From Lutispora thermophila DSM 19022 (GTDB lineage: Bacteria; Bacillota; Clostridia; Lutisporales; Lutisporaceae), in NCBI RefSeq assembly GCF_900142105.1, contig NZ_FQZS01000003.1, positions 63,720 to 127,719 of the forward strand: a stretch of 64,000 nucleotides of DNA, given 5' to 3'. The notes under the pieces were generated by a model. The model had not been told where the DNA came from. It did no database searches and was given only the letters and a program-made list of their open reading frames with translations. Position numbers and translations under genes: made by a program. Below, one piece after another: positions 6,163 through 16,413 of the stretch; position 1 is the first letter of the stretch, and each line of letters starts with the position of its first letter.

Positions 6163-7431
6163 ATGCCTAAAAAATTAAGGCTATATATTATGGTTATTGC
6201 TCTATTGGGTGTAATTACAATAATGTATACATTTAATTGGAGCAAAACTATAAATATAAATGAGTTGATTTTTTTTCTTATCCTATCAATTATTGCAGAA
6301 TCGTTAGCAATACCTACTCCTGATCGAAGAGGAGGGATTTCTGTAGGATTTGCAATTAATTTAACTGTATTATTGATAATTGGGATGCCTCAAGCTATTT
6401 GGATATCAACTCTTGGTATAATACTTAGAGTTATAAATAAAGATGGTAAACTTCATCATATATTCAATACTCCTGTATATAAGACATTATTTAATGGAGC
6501 TAATATTACACTTTCAACAGCGTTAGCAGGCATTTGCTATGAAACTTTAGGTGGTATACCCGGTCAATTGGAATTAATAAATGTTTTGCCATTGATTGGC
6601 AGCATAGTTGTGTACATAGTTGTAAATGCAATTATCATGTCTATACTTATGACCATTCTATCAGGTGATAATCTGTTTAAATTACTATATACAAACATAG
6701 CATGGGTTATGAGAGACTATTTTGCCATAGCACCTTTGAGCATAATTATGGCATTAGCTTATGTAAACTATGGCATATTGGGAGTTCTTCTATTCTTTGG
6801 CCCTTTGCTTCTTGCCAGGTATTCATTTAAGCTTTATGTTGATATGAGAAGTATGTACTTGGATACGGTAAAGGCACTATGCCAGGCAGTAGAGGCTAAG
6901 GATCCATATACTCAAGGTCATTCTCAGAGAGTAAGCGAGTTAGCATATAATTTAGGAAAGAAGATGAAACTGCCTCACAAGACTTTGGAGAATTTAAGAC
7001 TTGCCGGTATGCTTCATGATATTGGCAAAATCGGAGTGGACGAACATATCCTGAATAAGCCTGGTAAGCTTACAATTGATGAATATGAAAAAATCAAGAT
7101 TCATCCTGCCATAGGCTCCAAAATCATAAAAGAAATAGATTTTCTAAAGGAATTAGCAGATATAGTAATGAGTCACCATGAGCATTTTGATGGTACAGGC
7201 TATCCAGAAGGGAAAAAGGAAGGTGAAATTCCTCTTGAGGCTTGTATATTATGTGTGGCTGATGTATATGATGCATTGACTTCCGATAGGCCTTACAGAA
7301 AGGCTATGACTGAAGATGAGGCTATAGATATAATAAAGAAAGAATCAGGAACTTTGTTTAATCCTATAGTAGCCAATGAATTCATTAGGATGATGGGGTA
7401 CGAAGGGGAGGTAGAAAAGTGTGCTGGTTGA
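6163..7431 (+). CDS. Membrane HD-GYP domain protein, probable cyclic di-GMP phosphodiesterase
   Basis: 422 residues. The N-terminal ~225 residues contain about six or seven hydrophobic membrane segments forming a sensor-like domain. From about residue 235 comes an HD-GYP domain: V-E-A-K-D-P-Y-T-Q-G-H-S, H-D-I-G-K-I-G, S-H-H-E-H-F-D-G-T-G-Y-P and the A-D-V-Y-D-A-L-T-S-D-R-P-Y-R segment are all present, so the metal ligands and GYP loop look intact. Proteins of this class hydrolyse c-di-GMP and favour motility over sessile life. AAAAAGGAG precedes the ATG. The last 11 bases overlap the next gene, so the two are coupled. It may be controlled by the folded leader upstream. Confidence 0.93.
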   Translation: MPKKLRLYIMVIALLGVITIMYTFNWSKTININELIFFLILSIIAESLAIPTPDRRGGISVGFAINLTVLLIIGMPQAIWISTLGIILRVINKDGKLHHIFNTPVYKTLFNGANITLSTALAGICYETLGGIPGQLELINVLPLIGSIVVYIVVNAIIMSILMTILSGDNLFKLLYTNIAWVMRDYFAIAPLSIIMALAYVNYGILGVLLFFGPLLLARYSFKLYVDMRSMYLDTVKALCQAVEAKDPYTQGHSQRVSELAYNLGKKMKLPHKTLENLRLAGMLHDIGKIGVDEHILNKPGKLTIDEYEKIKIHPAIGSKIIKEIDFLKELADIVMSHHEHFDGTGYPEGKKEGEIPLEACILCVADVYDALTSDRPYRKAMTEDEAIDIIKKESGTLFNPIVANEFIRMMGYEGEVEKCAG

Positions 7432-7993
7432 AAGCATGGGAAGTGGACTGCTGGTAGGCAAGGTAAGGGGTGGAAAGTTCTCCAATATATCCTCTGGAGA
7501 AATTAGAGGATGGTACTTTATAGGAGCTTCCTTCGTAGTTGAATTCTCAGCAGTGTATCTTGCTTCCAAAGGTGTAGATTTTATTATTCATGGTATATCC
7601 TTTATACATTTGTTATCATATATTTTATTGTTTATTGGACTATTTATGAATTGGGATAAGTATCCATTCTGGATTATAACTGTAGGAGTTTTTCTAAATT
7701 TTGTGGTGATAATGGCAAATGGAGGGCAAATGCCGGTTTCAATTGAGGAACTTAAGTATTTAGGATTGATTGATAACGCAAATGCTATAATAAATGGGAA
7801 GATAATTACTCATACTCCTCTAGTAGAAAGCACTAAGCTTAAATTTTTAGCAGATGTGCTGTCTATGCCTAAGTTTTATCCAAGACCAAAGGTGTACAGC
7901 ATAGGAGACATATTCATGGCAGTAGGAGTATTTATTTATATGCAACATCTCATGTTAGGTAAACCTGCTAATAAAATTCAAAAGGTAAAATAA
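7421..7993 (+). CDS. DUF5317 family membrane protein
   Basis: 190 residues with four or five hydrophobic segments. It matches the DUF5317 pattern, with an early G-L-L-V-G-K-V-R-G-G-K-F loop and a central A-N-G-G-Q-M-P-V-S motif. The function of the family is unknown; it often neighbours HD-GYP or GGDEF sensor genes. The GTG start at 7421 lies 9 bases after GGGGAGG (7405-7411), within the end of the HD-GYP gene, so coexpression is likely. A terminator follows at 8033. Confidence 0.82.
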   Translation: MLVESMGSGLLVGKVRGGKFSNISSGEIRGWYFIGASFVVEFSAVYLASKGVDFIIHGISFIHLLSYILLFIGLFMNWDKYPFWIITVGVFLNFVVIMANGGQMPVSIEELKYLGLIDNANAIINGKIITHTPLVESTKLKFLADVLSMPKFYPRPKVYSIGDIFMAVGVFIYMQHLMLGKPANKIQKVK

Positions 7994-8032
7994 ATAATTT
8001 AAAAGAATTCTCATTATAAAAATAGGTATAGC

Positions 8033-8079
8033 AAATCAGGCTGCCTTATGTTAATTTTTTAGGCCAGCCTGATTTTAAT
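8033..8079 (+). terminator. Terminator after the DUF5317 gene
   Basis: AAATCAGGCTG (8033-8043) pairs with CAGCCTGATTT (8065-8075), with an inner CCT/AGG extension, followed by a short T run. The symmetrical A and T flanks allow function in both directions. Confidence 0.75.
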
Positions 8080-8096
8080 ATTAGACAGGTCCTATG

Positions 8097-8578
8097 CAGT
8101 TGTTTCAAGGAAAATTAAGTATTACTCCTATGATAGGCTCATCAGCTATGTTTATTATGGTTCTCACAGGAAATTTTACAAGCCTAAGATACCTGTTTCC
8201 ATTTCTTATATGAAGCCTGTGGTTCTTAACCTTGCCAACTACATTGACGAATCAGACTTCATTTCCAACATAGTAATGGTGGTTTGAACCATGGTAAGCA
8301 TTGTTATTATTGAAATAGGGGCTATAGTTTCCTTGGGCAAGTTTTTATCAAACTCTTTTTTAGCGCATGCTTTTGAAGACATAGTTACTGCCATGTTTGG
8401 AGCACTAGAGATTGGCATGATTTCTAAGTGATTTAAGATGGCCATTGTCCTCTTGGTACTTGGTGGAGTTTTACATAAGATTAAAATAATTAACAGTGCC
8501 ATTGTGCTTCCGATAATGATTTCTGCGGGTATCATCTGCTCAAGGTTTATATACAAGAAAAACAGGGTATAAGGATAG
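8097..8578 (+). pseudogene. Decayed membrane transporter gene
   Basis: Translated pieces in all three forward frames look like one hydrophobic protein: M-I-G-S-S-A-M-F-I-M-V-L-T-G-N-F in one frame, F-L-Y-E-A-C-G-S in another, then V-S-I-V-I-I-E-I-G-A-I-V-S-L-G-K and L-A-H-A-F-E-D-I-V-T-A-M-F-G-A in a third, with stops between. The last piece ends at 8573. At least two frameshifts and two in-frame stops are needed to explain it, so it is inactive. It directly precedes the broken D-aminoacylase, suggesting a former transporter plus N-acyl-D-amino-acid deacylase operon. The transporter family is not identified. The minus-strand ORF here is a shadow. Confidence 0.65.
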
Positions 8579-8588
8579 GTGTTAGTAT

Positions 8589-9943
8589 ATGTTAGATTAT
8601 CTGATAAAAAACGGACAAATAATTGATGGTACCGGTTCTCCTGCATCATATGGTGATATAGGTATACGTTCAGGGAAAATTATAATGAACCCTAAGGAGG
8701 AGGCGGCTGAAACCATAGATGCAAGTGGAAAGGTAGTATGTCCAGTCTTTATAGACGTACATGGCCACACTGATTTATTTGCTTTTGTTGATCCCTTGTG
8801 CAGTGTAAAGCTTCTGCTGGGTATTACAACCGAAATCGTTGGTCAATGCGGGATTTCTCCTGCACCTGTCAGAGGTGAGTATTTGGAAGAGTATAAAAAC
8901 TATTATAAGCATCTTGGGCACCTATTTATCCAAATGCTGACTCTCTTTTAGGGGTTGCAGCACTAATGGATACCCTGGATAGTTTTCATTTAGGAATAAA
9001 CATGGCATTGTTTGCAGCTCATGGTTCTCTTAAATTGCCACATTAGGTCTGGACCCAAAACCAGCGGATAAAAAAGAGCTTGATGCCATGAGAGCTTTAG
9101 GAAGAGAAGCCATGGAGGCAGGTGAGCTTGGACTTTCGACGGGGCTGCTGTATGCTCCAGGCTGCTTCACAACAAAGGAGGAGCTTTCATACATTTGCAA
9201 GGCAATATTCAGGTACAATCCTATATACACTTCACATATACGTAATGAGGGCAACCATCTTATAGAAAGTGTTCAGGAGGCATTGGACATTGCTGAAGCG
9301 GCTGGTGCTTGCCATGATGTCTACCCATATACTGCCAGTTCCACTACTATTGGTGTAACATTGCCTCCGAGCTACGTAGAAATGGATGTTTCGACTTTTT
9401 TGAAAAATCTAAAGGACCATAGTTTCGTTGAGCAGCTGGAGCAAAGCATAATGCACCCTTTGATGCCTATATAAAGTTATTATATGACAACCAGTTGGCG
9501 GTTGGTGTCATATGCTTTTCCATGTCCAAGGAGGATGTAGATTTTCTTGTAACTGACTCTATCTGTATGTTTGGTACAGATTCGCTTTATATTCCTGGAG
9601 TTATGGCCATGACTCATCCAAGGGCCATAGGCACCTTCCAAAAGATATTAGGACAGTGTGTAAGGGGAAAAGGGCTTCTTACCCTTGAGAAAGCAATACA
9701 TAAGAAGACCGGACTTCCTGCCTTATGGTATGGACTTGAGGGGAAGGGTTTTATTGCACAGGACAAAGATGCAGTTTTAGTGATTTTTGACCCAGATACA
9801 ACAGACCAGCAATGTACCTATTCCCAGCCTATCCTTCCAAACAAAGGCGTTAATTATGTTTTTGTTAGAGGGAGAAAATAGCTGTAATGGATGGAAAGAA
9901 TACTGGAGAACGTCAAGGTCGAGTTATCAGGAGAAGGGCGTAG
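8589..9943 (+). pseudogene. Broken N-acyl-D-amino-acid deacylase (D-aminoacylase)
   Basis: Three fragments read as one amidohydrolase-superfamily protein. 8589-8951 starts M-L-D-Y-L-I-K-N-G-Q-I-I-D-G-T-G and includes the metal-binding F-I-D-V-H-G-H-T-D; 9088-9474 covers L-G-L-S-T-G-L-L-Y-A-P-G and Y-T-S-H-I-R-N-E-G; 9495-9881 covers G-T-D-S-L-Y-I-P-G and H-P-R-A-I-G-T-F. A further frameshift near 9880 cuts off a tail that reads A-V-M-D-G-K-N-T-G-E-R-Q-G-R-V-I-R-R up to 9943. Several frameshifts and at least one deletion make it non-functional. Intact enzymes release D-amino acids from N-acyl derivatives. Confidence 0.85.
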
Positions 9944-10216
9944 GTTAGATTTGGTTTCTGTGGCATTATATAGATCCGGCATTGGAGCTGGCAAAGAAAG
10001 CAATATGTTCTGCAGGAGGAAGGATTAGGAGGAAGTATATCAGAATGCTTCCAATGGAAACATATCATAATAGAACCGTTAGTGTGTTTTGTGGAATACC
10101 AAATAACTTTATTGTTATAATAATTCTATTATGATAAAATTAAGTGGATACTGGACTAAGTTGATATATTTCTCTGCTGTTATAGGCAGTGAAAAACAAA
10201 GGATTATTAAGTCCAG
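9944..10216. other. Non-coding stretch before secA
   Basis: No intact gene. The first 150 bases may contain further remnants of the decayed operon but nothing identifiable. CTGGACT (10151-10157) is inverted at AGTCCAG (10210-10216), directly abutting the larger inverted repeat at 10217. Confidence 0.4.
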
Positions 10217-10278
10217 CATTGACTCGACTAACATTCGGTGAAGGCTTAATCTTACACTGAGTGTTAGTCGAGTCAATG
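10217..10278. repeat. 17-bp perfect inverted repeat upstream of secA
   Basis: CATTGACTCGACTAACA (10217-10233) is the exact reverse complement of bases 10262-10278. An inner GGTG/CACT pairing (10237-10240 with 10256-10259) continues the hairpin after a small internal loop. No T run follows, so it is not a simple terminator. It ends 26 bases before the secA ATG and could be an operator, an RNA hairpin in the secA leader or a remnant of a mobile element. Confidence 0.75.
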
Positions 10279-10304
10279 TCCGATGATTTGAGGAGTGATG
10301 ATAC

Positions 10305-12899
10305 ATGTCATTTTTAACAAAGATATTTGGTAATCAGAATGATAGAGAAATAAAGAAGCTTGAAAAGATAGTAGACGCAATAGAAGCATTAGAACCTCAG
10401 ATGGAGGCTCTTAGCGATGCGGAGCTGAGAGCAAAGACAGATGAATTCAAATCCAGGCTTGCCAATGGTGAAACATTGGATGATCTGCTGGTTGAAGCCT
10501 TTGCTGTGGTAAGGGAAGCTTCCAGAAGAGTCTTGGGTATGAGGCATTTCAGGGTTCAGCTCATTGGTGGCATTGTACTTCACCAGGGAAGGATTGCAGA
10601 GATGAAGACCGGTGAAGGTAAGACTTTGGTGGCTACTTTGCCTGTATATCTTAATGCCTTGGAAGGCAAAGGAGTTCATGTTGTAACGGTAAACGATTAT
10701 TTGGCAACTCGAGACAGTCAATGGATGGGTAAGGTTTACAATTTCTTAGGCTTATCTGTAGGGCTAATTGTCCATGGCTTGGATCACGCCCAGAGACAGG
10801 CTGCCTATAATTCAGATATTACTTATGGAACCAACAATGAGTTTGGATTCGACTATTTGAGGGACAACATGGTCATCTATAAAGACCAGATGGTGCAGAG
10901 AGAATTGAATTATGCCATAGTGGACGAAGTGGATAGCATACTTATAGATGAAGCAAGAACACCTTTGATTATATCCGGTGTAGGAGAAAAATCCACTCAT
11001 CTTTATTATCTAGCAGATAACTTTGTAAAAACGTTGAAAAGAGGAGCAGATACTAAAGATGAAAGCAAAGCTGAAATGTTGGCCAAGTACTTTGACGGGC
11101 AAGAAGAAGACGAAGAGGCCATTAAAAACAGAGGAGATTACACTGTAGATCCAAAAGCTAGGACAGTAATGCTTACAGAAGAAGGTATAGCTAAGGCAGA
11201 AAGATTCTTTGGCATAGAAAATCTGGCAGATCCTGAGAACATGGAGATACAGCACCATATAAATCAAGCTCTAAAGGCAAGGGCGTTGATGAAAAGAGAT
11301 ATTGATTATGTGGTAAAGGACGGAGAAGTAATTATTGTTGATGAATTTACCGGAAGGCTTATGTATGGAAGGCGTTATAGCGATGGACTTCATCAGGCCA
11401 TTGAGGCAAAGGAAGGAGTCAAGATAGAGAGAGAAAGCCAGACATTGGCTACTATAACCTTCCAAAATTATTTCAGGATGTATAATAAACTGGCTGGTAT
11501 GACTGGTACAGCTAAGACAGAGGAAGATGAGTTCAGAGCCATATATAACCTGGATGTGGTGGAGATACCTACAAATAAGCCTATGATAAGAATAGATTAT
11601 CCGGATGTGGTATATAAAACTGAGAAGGGCAAGTTTAATGCTGTGGTAAATGAAATTGCAGAGCTTCACGCGCAAGGCAGACCTGTATTGGTAGGTACCA
11701 TTTCCATTGAAAAGTCCGAACTTCTAAGCAGTATGCTTAAAAAAAGAGGAATACCTCATGAGGTGCTCAACGCCAAGTACCATGAGAAGGAAGCAGAGAT
11801 AATTGCAAAAGCCGGCCAGAAGAATGCAGTGACAATATCGACTAACATGGCAGGTAGGGGTACCGATATTGTATTAGGCGAAGGTGTTAAAGAGCTAGGA
11901 GGCCTTCATATAATAGGTACAGAAAGGCATGAGTCAAGGCGTATCGACAATCAGTTGAGAGGCCGTGCCGGAAGACAAGGAGATCCAGGAAGCAGCAGAT
12001 TCTATATATCTCTTGAAGATGATCTTATGAAACTTTTTGGATCAGAAAAGATCATGGGCCTTATGGAAACCATGGGAATGGAAGAGGATATGCCTATTGA
12101 GCATAACCTTCTTACTAAAGCCATAGAAAATGCCCAGAAGAGAGTAGAGTCAAGGAACTTTGACATTAGAAAGCATGTGCTTCAGTATGACAATGTAATG
12201 AATAAGCAAAGAGAAGTAATATATGCTCAAAGAAAGCAAGTTCTCATGGAGGAGGATTTAAAAGCCTCAATAATAGACATGCTGAAGGATGTAATATCCG
12301 ATGCTGTTGATAATTTCACCGTTGGAAGCCAGTATCCGGAGGAATGGGATATTGCTGGACTACTGGAATTTCTCCAGAATGCTTTCCTGCCAAAAGGAGC
12401 TTTGAAAACTGATGATATAAGCGGTTTAGATAAGGAAGAACTTAAGGAAGCTATTTTGGATAAATCTCTTAAGATCTATGAAGCTAAAGAGGCAGAGATA
12501 GGTTCAGAAAATATGAGAGAGCTGGAAAGAGTAATACTTCTCAGGGTTGTGGATTCCAAGTGGATGGATCATTTGGATGCAATGGATCAGTTAAGAGACG
12601 GCATAAGTCTAAGGGCCTTTGGGCACCAAGATCCTGTTCAGGCTTATCAGATTGAAGGCTATGACATGTTTAATGAGTTGATAAGCAATATTAAACAAGA
12701 AACAATAAAATATATATTTAATGTAAGTGTCAACAAAATTCCACAAAGGCAGCAGGTAGCGGAAGAAGTTTCCACCAACCAGGAAAAAAGCGGTGGAAAC
12801 AAGCCAATAGTGAAGGAAGAAAAGATAGGAAGAAATGATCCATGCCCTTGCGGCAGTGGTAAGAAATATAAAAAATGTTGCGGGAAGAATGAGAACTAA
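10305..12899 (+). CDS. secA: Preprotein translocase ATPase SecA
   Basis: 864 residues. SecA is the motor that drives secretory proteins through SecYEG. Visible elements: the Walker A region M-K-T-G-E-G-K-T near residue 100, the [14 protein letters not shown] Walker B region, the G-T-D-I-V-L-G-E-G and [12 protein letters not shown] helicase motifs, and the C-terminal zinc SEC-C motif [13 protein letters not shown] near 845-858, which binds SecB or the ribosome. TTGAGGAGTGATGAT supplies the Shine-Dalgarno site. prfB follows as in many Firmicutes, here separated by an inserted repeat element. Confidence 0.98.
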   Translation: MSFLTKIFGNQNDREIKKLEKIVDAIEALEPQMEALSDAELRAKTDEFKSRLANGETLDDLLVEAFAVVREASRRVLGMRHFRVQLIGGIVLHQGRIAEMKTGEGKTLVATLPVYLNALEGKGVHVVTVNDYLATRDSQWMGKVYNFLGLSVGLIVHGLDHAQRQAAYNSDITYGTNNEFGFDYLRDNMVIYKDQMVQRELNYAIVDEVDSILIDEARTPLIISGVGEKSTHLYYLADNFVKTLKRGADTKDESKAEMLAKYFDGQEEDEEAIKNRGDYTVDPKARTVMLTEEGIAKAERFFGIENLADPENMEIQHHINQALKARALMKRDIDYVVKDGEVIIVDEFTGRLMYGRRYSDGLHQAIEAKEGVKIERESQTLATITFQNYFRMYNKLAGMTGTAKTEEDEFRAIYNLDVVEIPTNKPMIRIDYPDVVYKTEKGKFNAVVNEIAELHAQGRPVLVGTISIEKSELLSSMLKKRGIPHEVLNAKYHEKEAEIIAKAGQKNAVTISTNMAGRGTDIVLGEGVKELGGLHIIGTERHESRRIDNQLRGRAGRQGDPGSSRFYISLEDDLMKLFGSEKIMGLMETMGMEEDMPIEHNLLTKAIENAQKRVESRNFDIRKHVLQYDNVMNKQREVIYAQRKQVLMEEDLKASIIDMLKDVISDAVDNFTVGSQYPEEWDIAGLLEFLQNAFLPKGALKTDDISGLDKEELKEAILDKSLKIYEAKEAEIGSENMRELERVILLRVVDSKWMDHLDAMDQLRDGISLRAFGHQDPVQAYQIEGYDMFNELISNIKQETIKYIFNVSVNKIPQRQQVAEEVSTNQEKSGGNKPIVKEEKIGRNDPCPCGSGKKYKKCCGKNEN

Positions 12900-12911
12900 G
12901 AGCTCAGGATC

Positions 12912-13152
12912 AGGGTATTCCTATAGGGCTTATTAAAAACCACTAAAGGACACAAAAGAGTTCACTAAAATGCACTAAAGGGTTATATTATGTATTAGTA
13001 ATTCATTGTTAGCAATTGATTGTTTCTGTTTATTAGAGAACTACAAAAGACGATATTATAGCAGCAAATCTTCGAATTATAAGATTATATTACTTACTTA
13101 TTTAACATATCATTTAGTGTTTTTTTGTGGTTTTAGTGTCTTTTAGTGGTTT
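12912..13152. repeat. MITE-like dispersed repeat, copy A (between secA and prfB)
   Basis: Starts with AGGGTATTCCTATAGG, the terminal sequence shared with the copies at 35 and 49.7 kb. Inside, AAACCACTAAAGGACAC (12937-12953) is inverted near 13136-13152 as GTGTCTTTTAGTGGTTT. Units of the type TTTAGTG recur in every copy. The interior has no ORF. The outer terminal sequence is recognisable only on the left. The element separates secA from prfB without touching either. Confidence 0.65.
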
Positions 13153-13176
13153 GAATTTCATAAAGGAGGTAAAGAT

Positions 13177-14284
13177 ATGATTGAACTTGATCAGTATAGA
13201 CTTGAGCTGCCAGATTTGGAGGCGGCGATTCACGATATAGAGGTGTCTCTTTGACCCGGAGAGATTGAAGGAGAGATTGGAAGAGATCCATGCAAAGATG
13301 GAGCAGCAGGATTTTTGGGATGACTCAGAGAATGCTGCTAAGGTGCTTCAAGAATCAAAAAGGCTTGAAGAAAAAATTGATAGAATAGATAATCTTAAAA
13401 AAGCTTATGATGACCTGGTTGTACTTATGGATCTTTGCGAAGAAGAGGAAGATGCTTCTTTATTAGATGATATAAAAGAAGAGCTAAGGAAGCTTAAGAG
13501 GGACATTGATAAATTCACTGTAGAAACCTTGCTGACAGGAGAATATGATAAAAATAATGCCATTTTGTCAATACATGCAGGAGCAGGAGGAACAGAAGCT
13601 CAGGATTGGGCGGAAATGCTCCTTAGAATGTTTACAAGGTGGGCTGAGAGCAAGAGCTACAATATAACGGTTCTGGATATGTTGAAGGATACTGAAGCAG
13701 GTATTAAAAGTGCAACTCTCCTTATTGAAGGGGAAAATGCCTATGGCTATCTAAAGTCAGAGAAAGGTGTGCACCGGTTGGTTAGAATTTCACCCTTTGA
13801 TACAGCTGGGAAGCGTCATACTTCCTTCGCCTCAGTGGATGTAATGCCTGAATTGGATAACAATGTTGAAATAGATATAAATCCTGATGATTTAAAGATT
13901 GACACATATAGATCAGGAGGAGCAGGAGGACAACATGTAAACAAAACTGATTCAGCAGTTAGAATTACCCATATACCAACGGGGGTAATAGTCCAATGCC
14001 AGAATGAAAGATCTCAGCATAGCAACAAGGAAATGGCAATGAAGATGCTCTATGCAAAGCTTTTAGAACTTAAAGAACAGGAGCAGAAGGAAAAAATAGA
14101 GGATCTTAAAGGAGAGTATAGAGAAATAGCCTGGGGTAGCCAGATTCGCTCCTATGTTTTTCACCCCTACAGCATGGTTAAGGATCATAGAACCGGAGAA
14201 GAGACAGGTAATGTATATGCAGTAATGGATGGAGAACTGGATAATTTCATAAATGCATATTTAAAGTGGAAAAAACAGACATAA
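13177..14284 (+). CDS. prfB: Peptide chain release factor 2, with programmed +1 frameshift
   Basis: RF2 reads UAA and UGA. The ATG at 13177 follows AAAGGAGGT; 25 codons later, an in-frame TGA at 13252-13254 must be bypassed by a +1 shift at CTT TGA C, so the coding sequence is 13177-13251 joined to 13253-14284 (about 368 residues). The main part has the catalytic G-G-Q loop in S-G-G-A-G-G-Q-H-V-N-K-T-D-S and the stop-codon recognition region. A TTG near 13265 is not the true start. Location after secA matches Bacillus. The shift autoregulates RF2: scarce RF2 slows reading of TGA and favours the shift. Confidence 0.97.
13240..13255 (+). promoter_or_regulatory. Programmed frameshift site of prfB
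   Basis: GAGGTG (13240-13245) acts as an internal Shine-Dalgarno sequence three bases before the slippery CTT (13249-13251), followed by TGA C. This spacing is the known stimulatory arrangement in prfB. Confidence 0.92.
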
Positions 14285-14295
14285 GTCTGTTTTTT
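14271..14295 (+). terminator. Terminator overlapping the end of prfB
   Basis: AAAAACAGAC (14271-14280), loop ATAA containing the stop codon, GTCTGTTTTTT (14285-14295). Confidence 0.9.
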
Positions 14296-14407
14296 CTATG
14301 TATTTTTTAAAAAATTTGCTAAAATATAGGTATGTAATATATTTTTTATAAAATTAATATAATTTGTGTATTAAATTCCTATATGATATGGATTGGGGGA
14401 GAAACAT

Positions 14408-16387
14408 TTGAAACATTTTAAATTGAAATTTAGGATCTGTATTATGGTCATAATTCTTACCATAGTACCTTTATTTGTTCAGCTTTCTATTTCGCTGAAA
14501 GATTCCACGGAAAATTTGACAACAAGTGTACAAGCCCTCAATGAATCGGTGAACAAAAATTATCTCGACAAGTTTGAAAGCTATATCAATCAGATAGCCA
14601 AAGTAATCGAGATTGTTCCTCAAACAGCAGATGTATTATTTCTTGAAGGTTATGAAAGAGAGAGAGTAATAAGAAAATTGGTTTCTTCTGATAATAGCAT
14701 CAAGAGAGCTACATTAGCTGATGGAAACGGTATAATACTGTTCTCCACAGAGACATCTTTGAATGGTACTGATATTAGTGGGGAATTATGGTATAAAGAG
14801 GCCATGAAGGGAAACAAATATATTTCTAATTCCTTTGTGGATGAAAGATTACGCCTTCCAGTGTTCACCATATCCGTTCCTGTTTTGGATCAGTCATTGA
14901 GACCGGCAGGGGTTCTAAGCACTCAGATAGGGTTTGATTATATTCAATCCATATGCCAGAATATAAAAACAGGTGAGACAGGTTATACATACATTGTGGA
15001 CAAGAATGGCGTTGTTCTAGCACATCCAAACTATAAAGAGATGGTTCTCAACAAGTATAATGCAGTGACCAACATGATAGAAGGTGCTGTTAACGTTGTA
15101 AAAGGAGAAAAGGGGACAAAAGAATATATAAACAGTAAGGGAAAAGAAGTAATTGGCACTTATGATATTATACCTACTACGGGCTGGGGTATTATTAGTG
15201 AGATAGAAATGTGGGAAATAATTAAGCCTATACAAAAGGAGAAAGCAAAATATGCTGCTATAGCCATAGGCTTTTTCATAATAGCAGCTATAGCCAGCTA
15301 TTTACTGGCTGCGATGATAACCAAACCCCTTCTGGCAATGGCAAAGGTGGCGGGAGAATATCAAAGAGGAGTACTTTCAAACAGAATAATTGTTAAATCA
15401 AATGATGAGATAGGAAAGCTCCAAAGAGCTTTCAATGCAATGGCGGATTCGCTGGCGGAGATATTGGCAGAAGTAAATAAAGCAGTAGAGGAAGTTAATT
15501 TATTTTCCAGAGAACTAAGTGACGGAGCCAATATCAGTGCAGCCTCCATTGAGGAAATATCCGCTATAGTAGCCAATGTGGCAGAAGGAGCTTCAACTCA
15601 GTTGTCTTCTCTCGAAGAGACAAACAGAATTGCCAATGAAGTAGCTTTATCCGTGGATAGTGTCTCTATTAGCTCCAAAGAAGTTGCTGATTATGCTAGA
15701 GAAGCGGCGGAAAAAGCTCAGGAAGGATCGGACAATATTAAGATAGTAAATGAGAGAATGGATGTTATCAAATCCAATGTGGAAAACTCTGCTGCTTTGG
15801 TTGAAAGATTGGGTACTAAGTCTTCACAAGTAAGCAGTATTGTAAAGATTATACGTGAAATAGCAGAAAGAACTAATATGTTGGCTCTTAATGCGGCCAT
15901 AGAAGCAGCAAGGGCAGGAGAAGCTGGAAAAGGATTTACTGTTGTAGCTGACGAGGTACGAAAGCTCGCAGACCAAACCAAGGAAGCCTCCATGGATATA
16001 GAAAAAGTCATAGAGGAAATCCAAAATGAAACCATGGATACAGTGAATGCTATGCATGAAGGATTAAAAGATGTGGAACATAGTGTGGAAGCTATAGAAA
16101 AAACCAATGGAGCCTTTGATAAAATCATCACTATGATAAAAATTGTATCAGAGAAATTCATCCAAGTGTCAGAAGCTGTTCACCAGTTGAAGGATGAAAT
16201 GGATAAGATAAATGTTTCGTTGGAAAAGGTAAGACAGGTATCCATGGCTACATCTGAAGGAACCCAGAACATTCTGGCAGGAACAGAAGAACAGGCATCT
16301 GCTTTTCAACAGATAAATGAATCTGCTGCCCGACTCAATGAAATGGCAGAAGAATTGCAAAAAACAGTAAGTAGATTTAGATTGTAG
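14408..16387 (+). CDS. Methyl-accepting chemotaxis protein with dCache-type sensor
   Basis: 659 residues from TTG 14408, chosen because GGGGGAG lies 6-7 bases upstream. A membrane segment spans about residues 9-28, followed by a ~240-residue extracellular region of Cache type ([23 protein letters not shown]). A second membrane segment (about 282-303) leads into a HAMP domain, and the C-terminal signalling domain has the conserved hairpin [21 protein letters not shown]. It signals through CheW/CheA to the flagellar motor. The ligand is unknown; Cache sensors often bind amino or organic acids. It is monocistronic. Confidence 0.95.
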   Translation: MKHFKLKFRICIMVIILTIVPLFVQLSISLKDSTENLTTSVQALNESVNKNYLDKFESYINQIAKVIEIVPQTADVLFLEGYERERVIRKLVSSDNSIKRATLADGNGIILFSTETSLNGTDISGELWYKEAMKGNKYISNSFVDERLRLPVFTISVPVLDQSLRPAGVLSTQIGFDYIQSICQNIKTGETGYTYIVDKNGVVLAHPNYKEMVLNKYNAVTNMIEGAVNVVKGEKGTKEYINSKGKEVIGTYDIIPTTGWGIISEIEMWEIIKPIQKEKAKYAAIAIGFFIIAAIASYLLAAMITKPLLAMAKVAGEYQRGVLSNRIIVKSNDEIGKLQRAFNAMADSLAEILAEVNKAVEEVNLFSRELSDGANISAASIEEISAIVANVAEGASTQLSSLEETNRIANEVALSVDSVSISSKEVADYAREAAEKAQEGSDNIKIVNERMDVIKSNVENSAALVERLGTKSSQVSSIVKIIREIAERTNMLALNAAIEAARAGEAGKGFTVVADEVRKLADQTKEASMDIEKVIEEIQNETMDTVNAMHEGLKDVEHSVEAIEKTNGAFDKIITMIKIVSEKFIQVSEAVHQLKDEMDKINVSLEKVRQVSMATSEGTQNILAGTEEQASAFQQINESAARLNEMAEELQKTVSRFRL

Positions 16388-16413
16388 GGACAGCTGTAAG
16401 ACTGTTCCTACAA
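16382..16413. terminator. Hairpin between the convergent chemoreceptor and thrB genes
   Basis: TTGTAGG-G-ACAG (16382-16393) is inverted as CTGT-T-CCTACAA (16402-16413), with one mismatch. It spans the stop codons of both genes. No clear T run follows on either strand, so it may only slow polymerase. Confidence 0.5.

Noticed and set aside
8239-8649. 136-codon minus-strand ORF
   Set aside because: It is antisense to the decayed transporter and its composition mirrors that gene.
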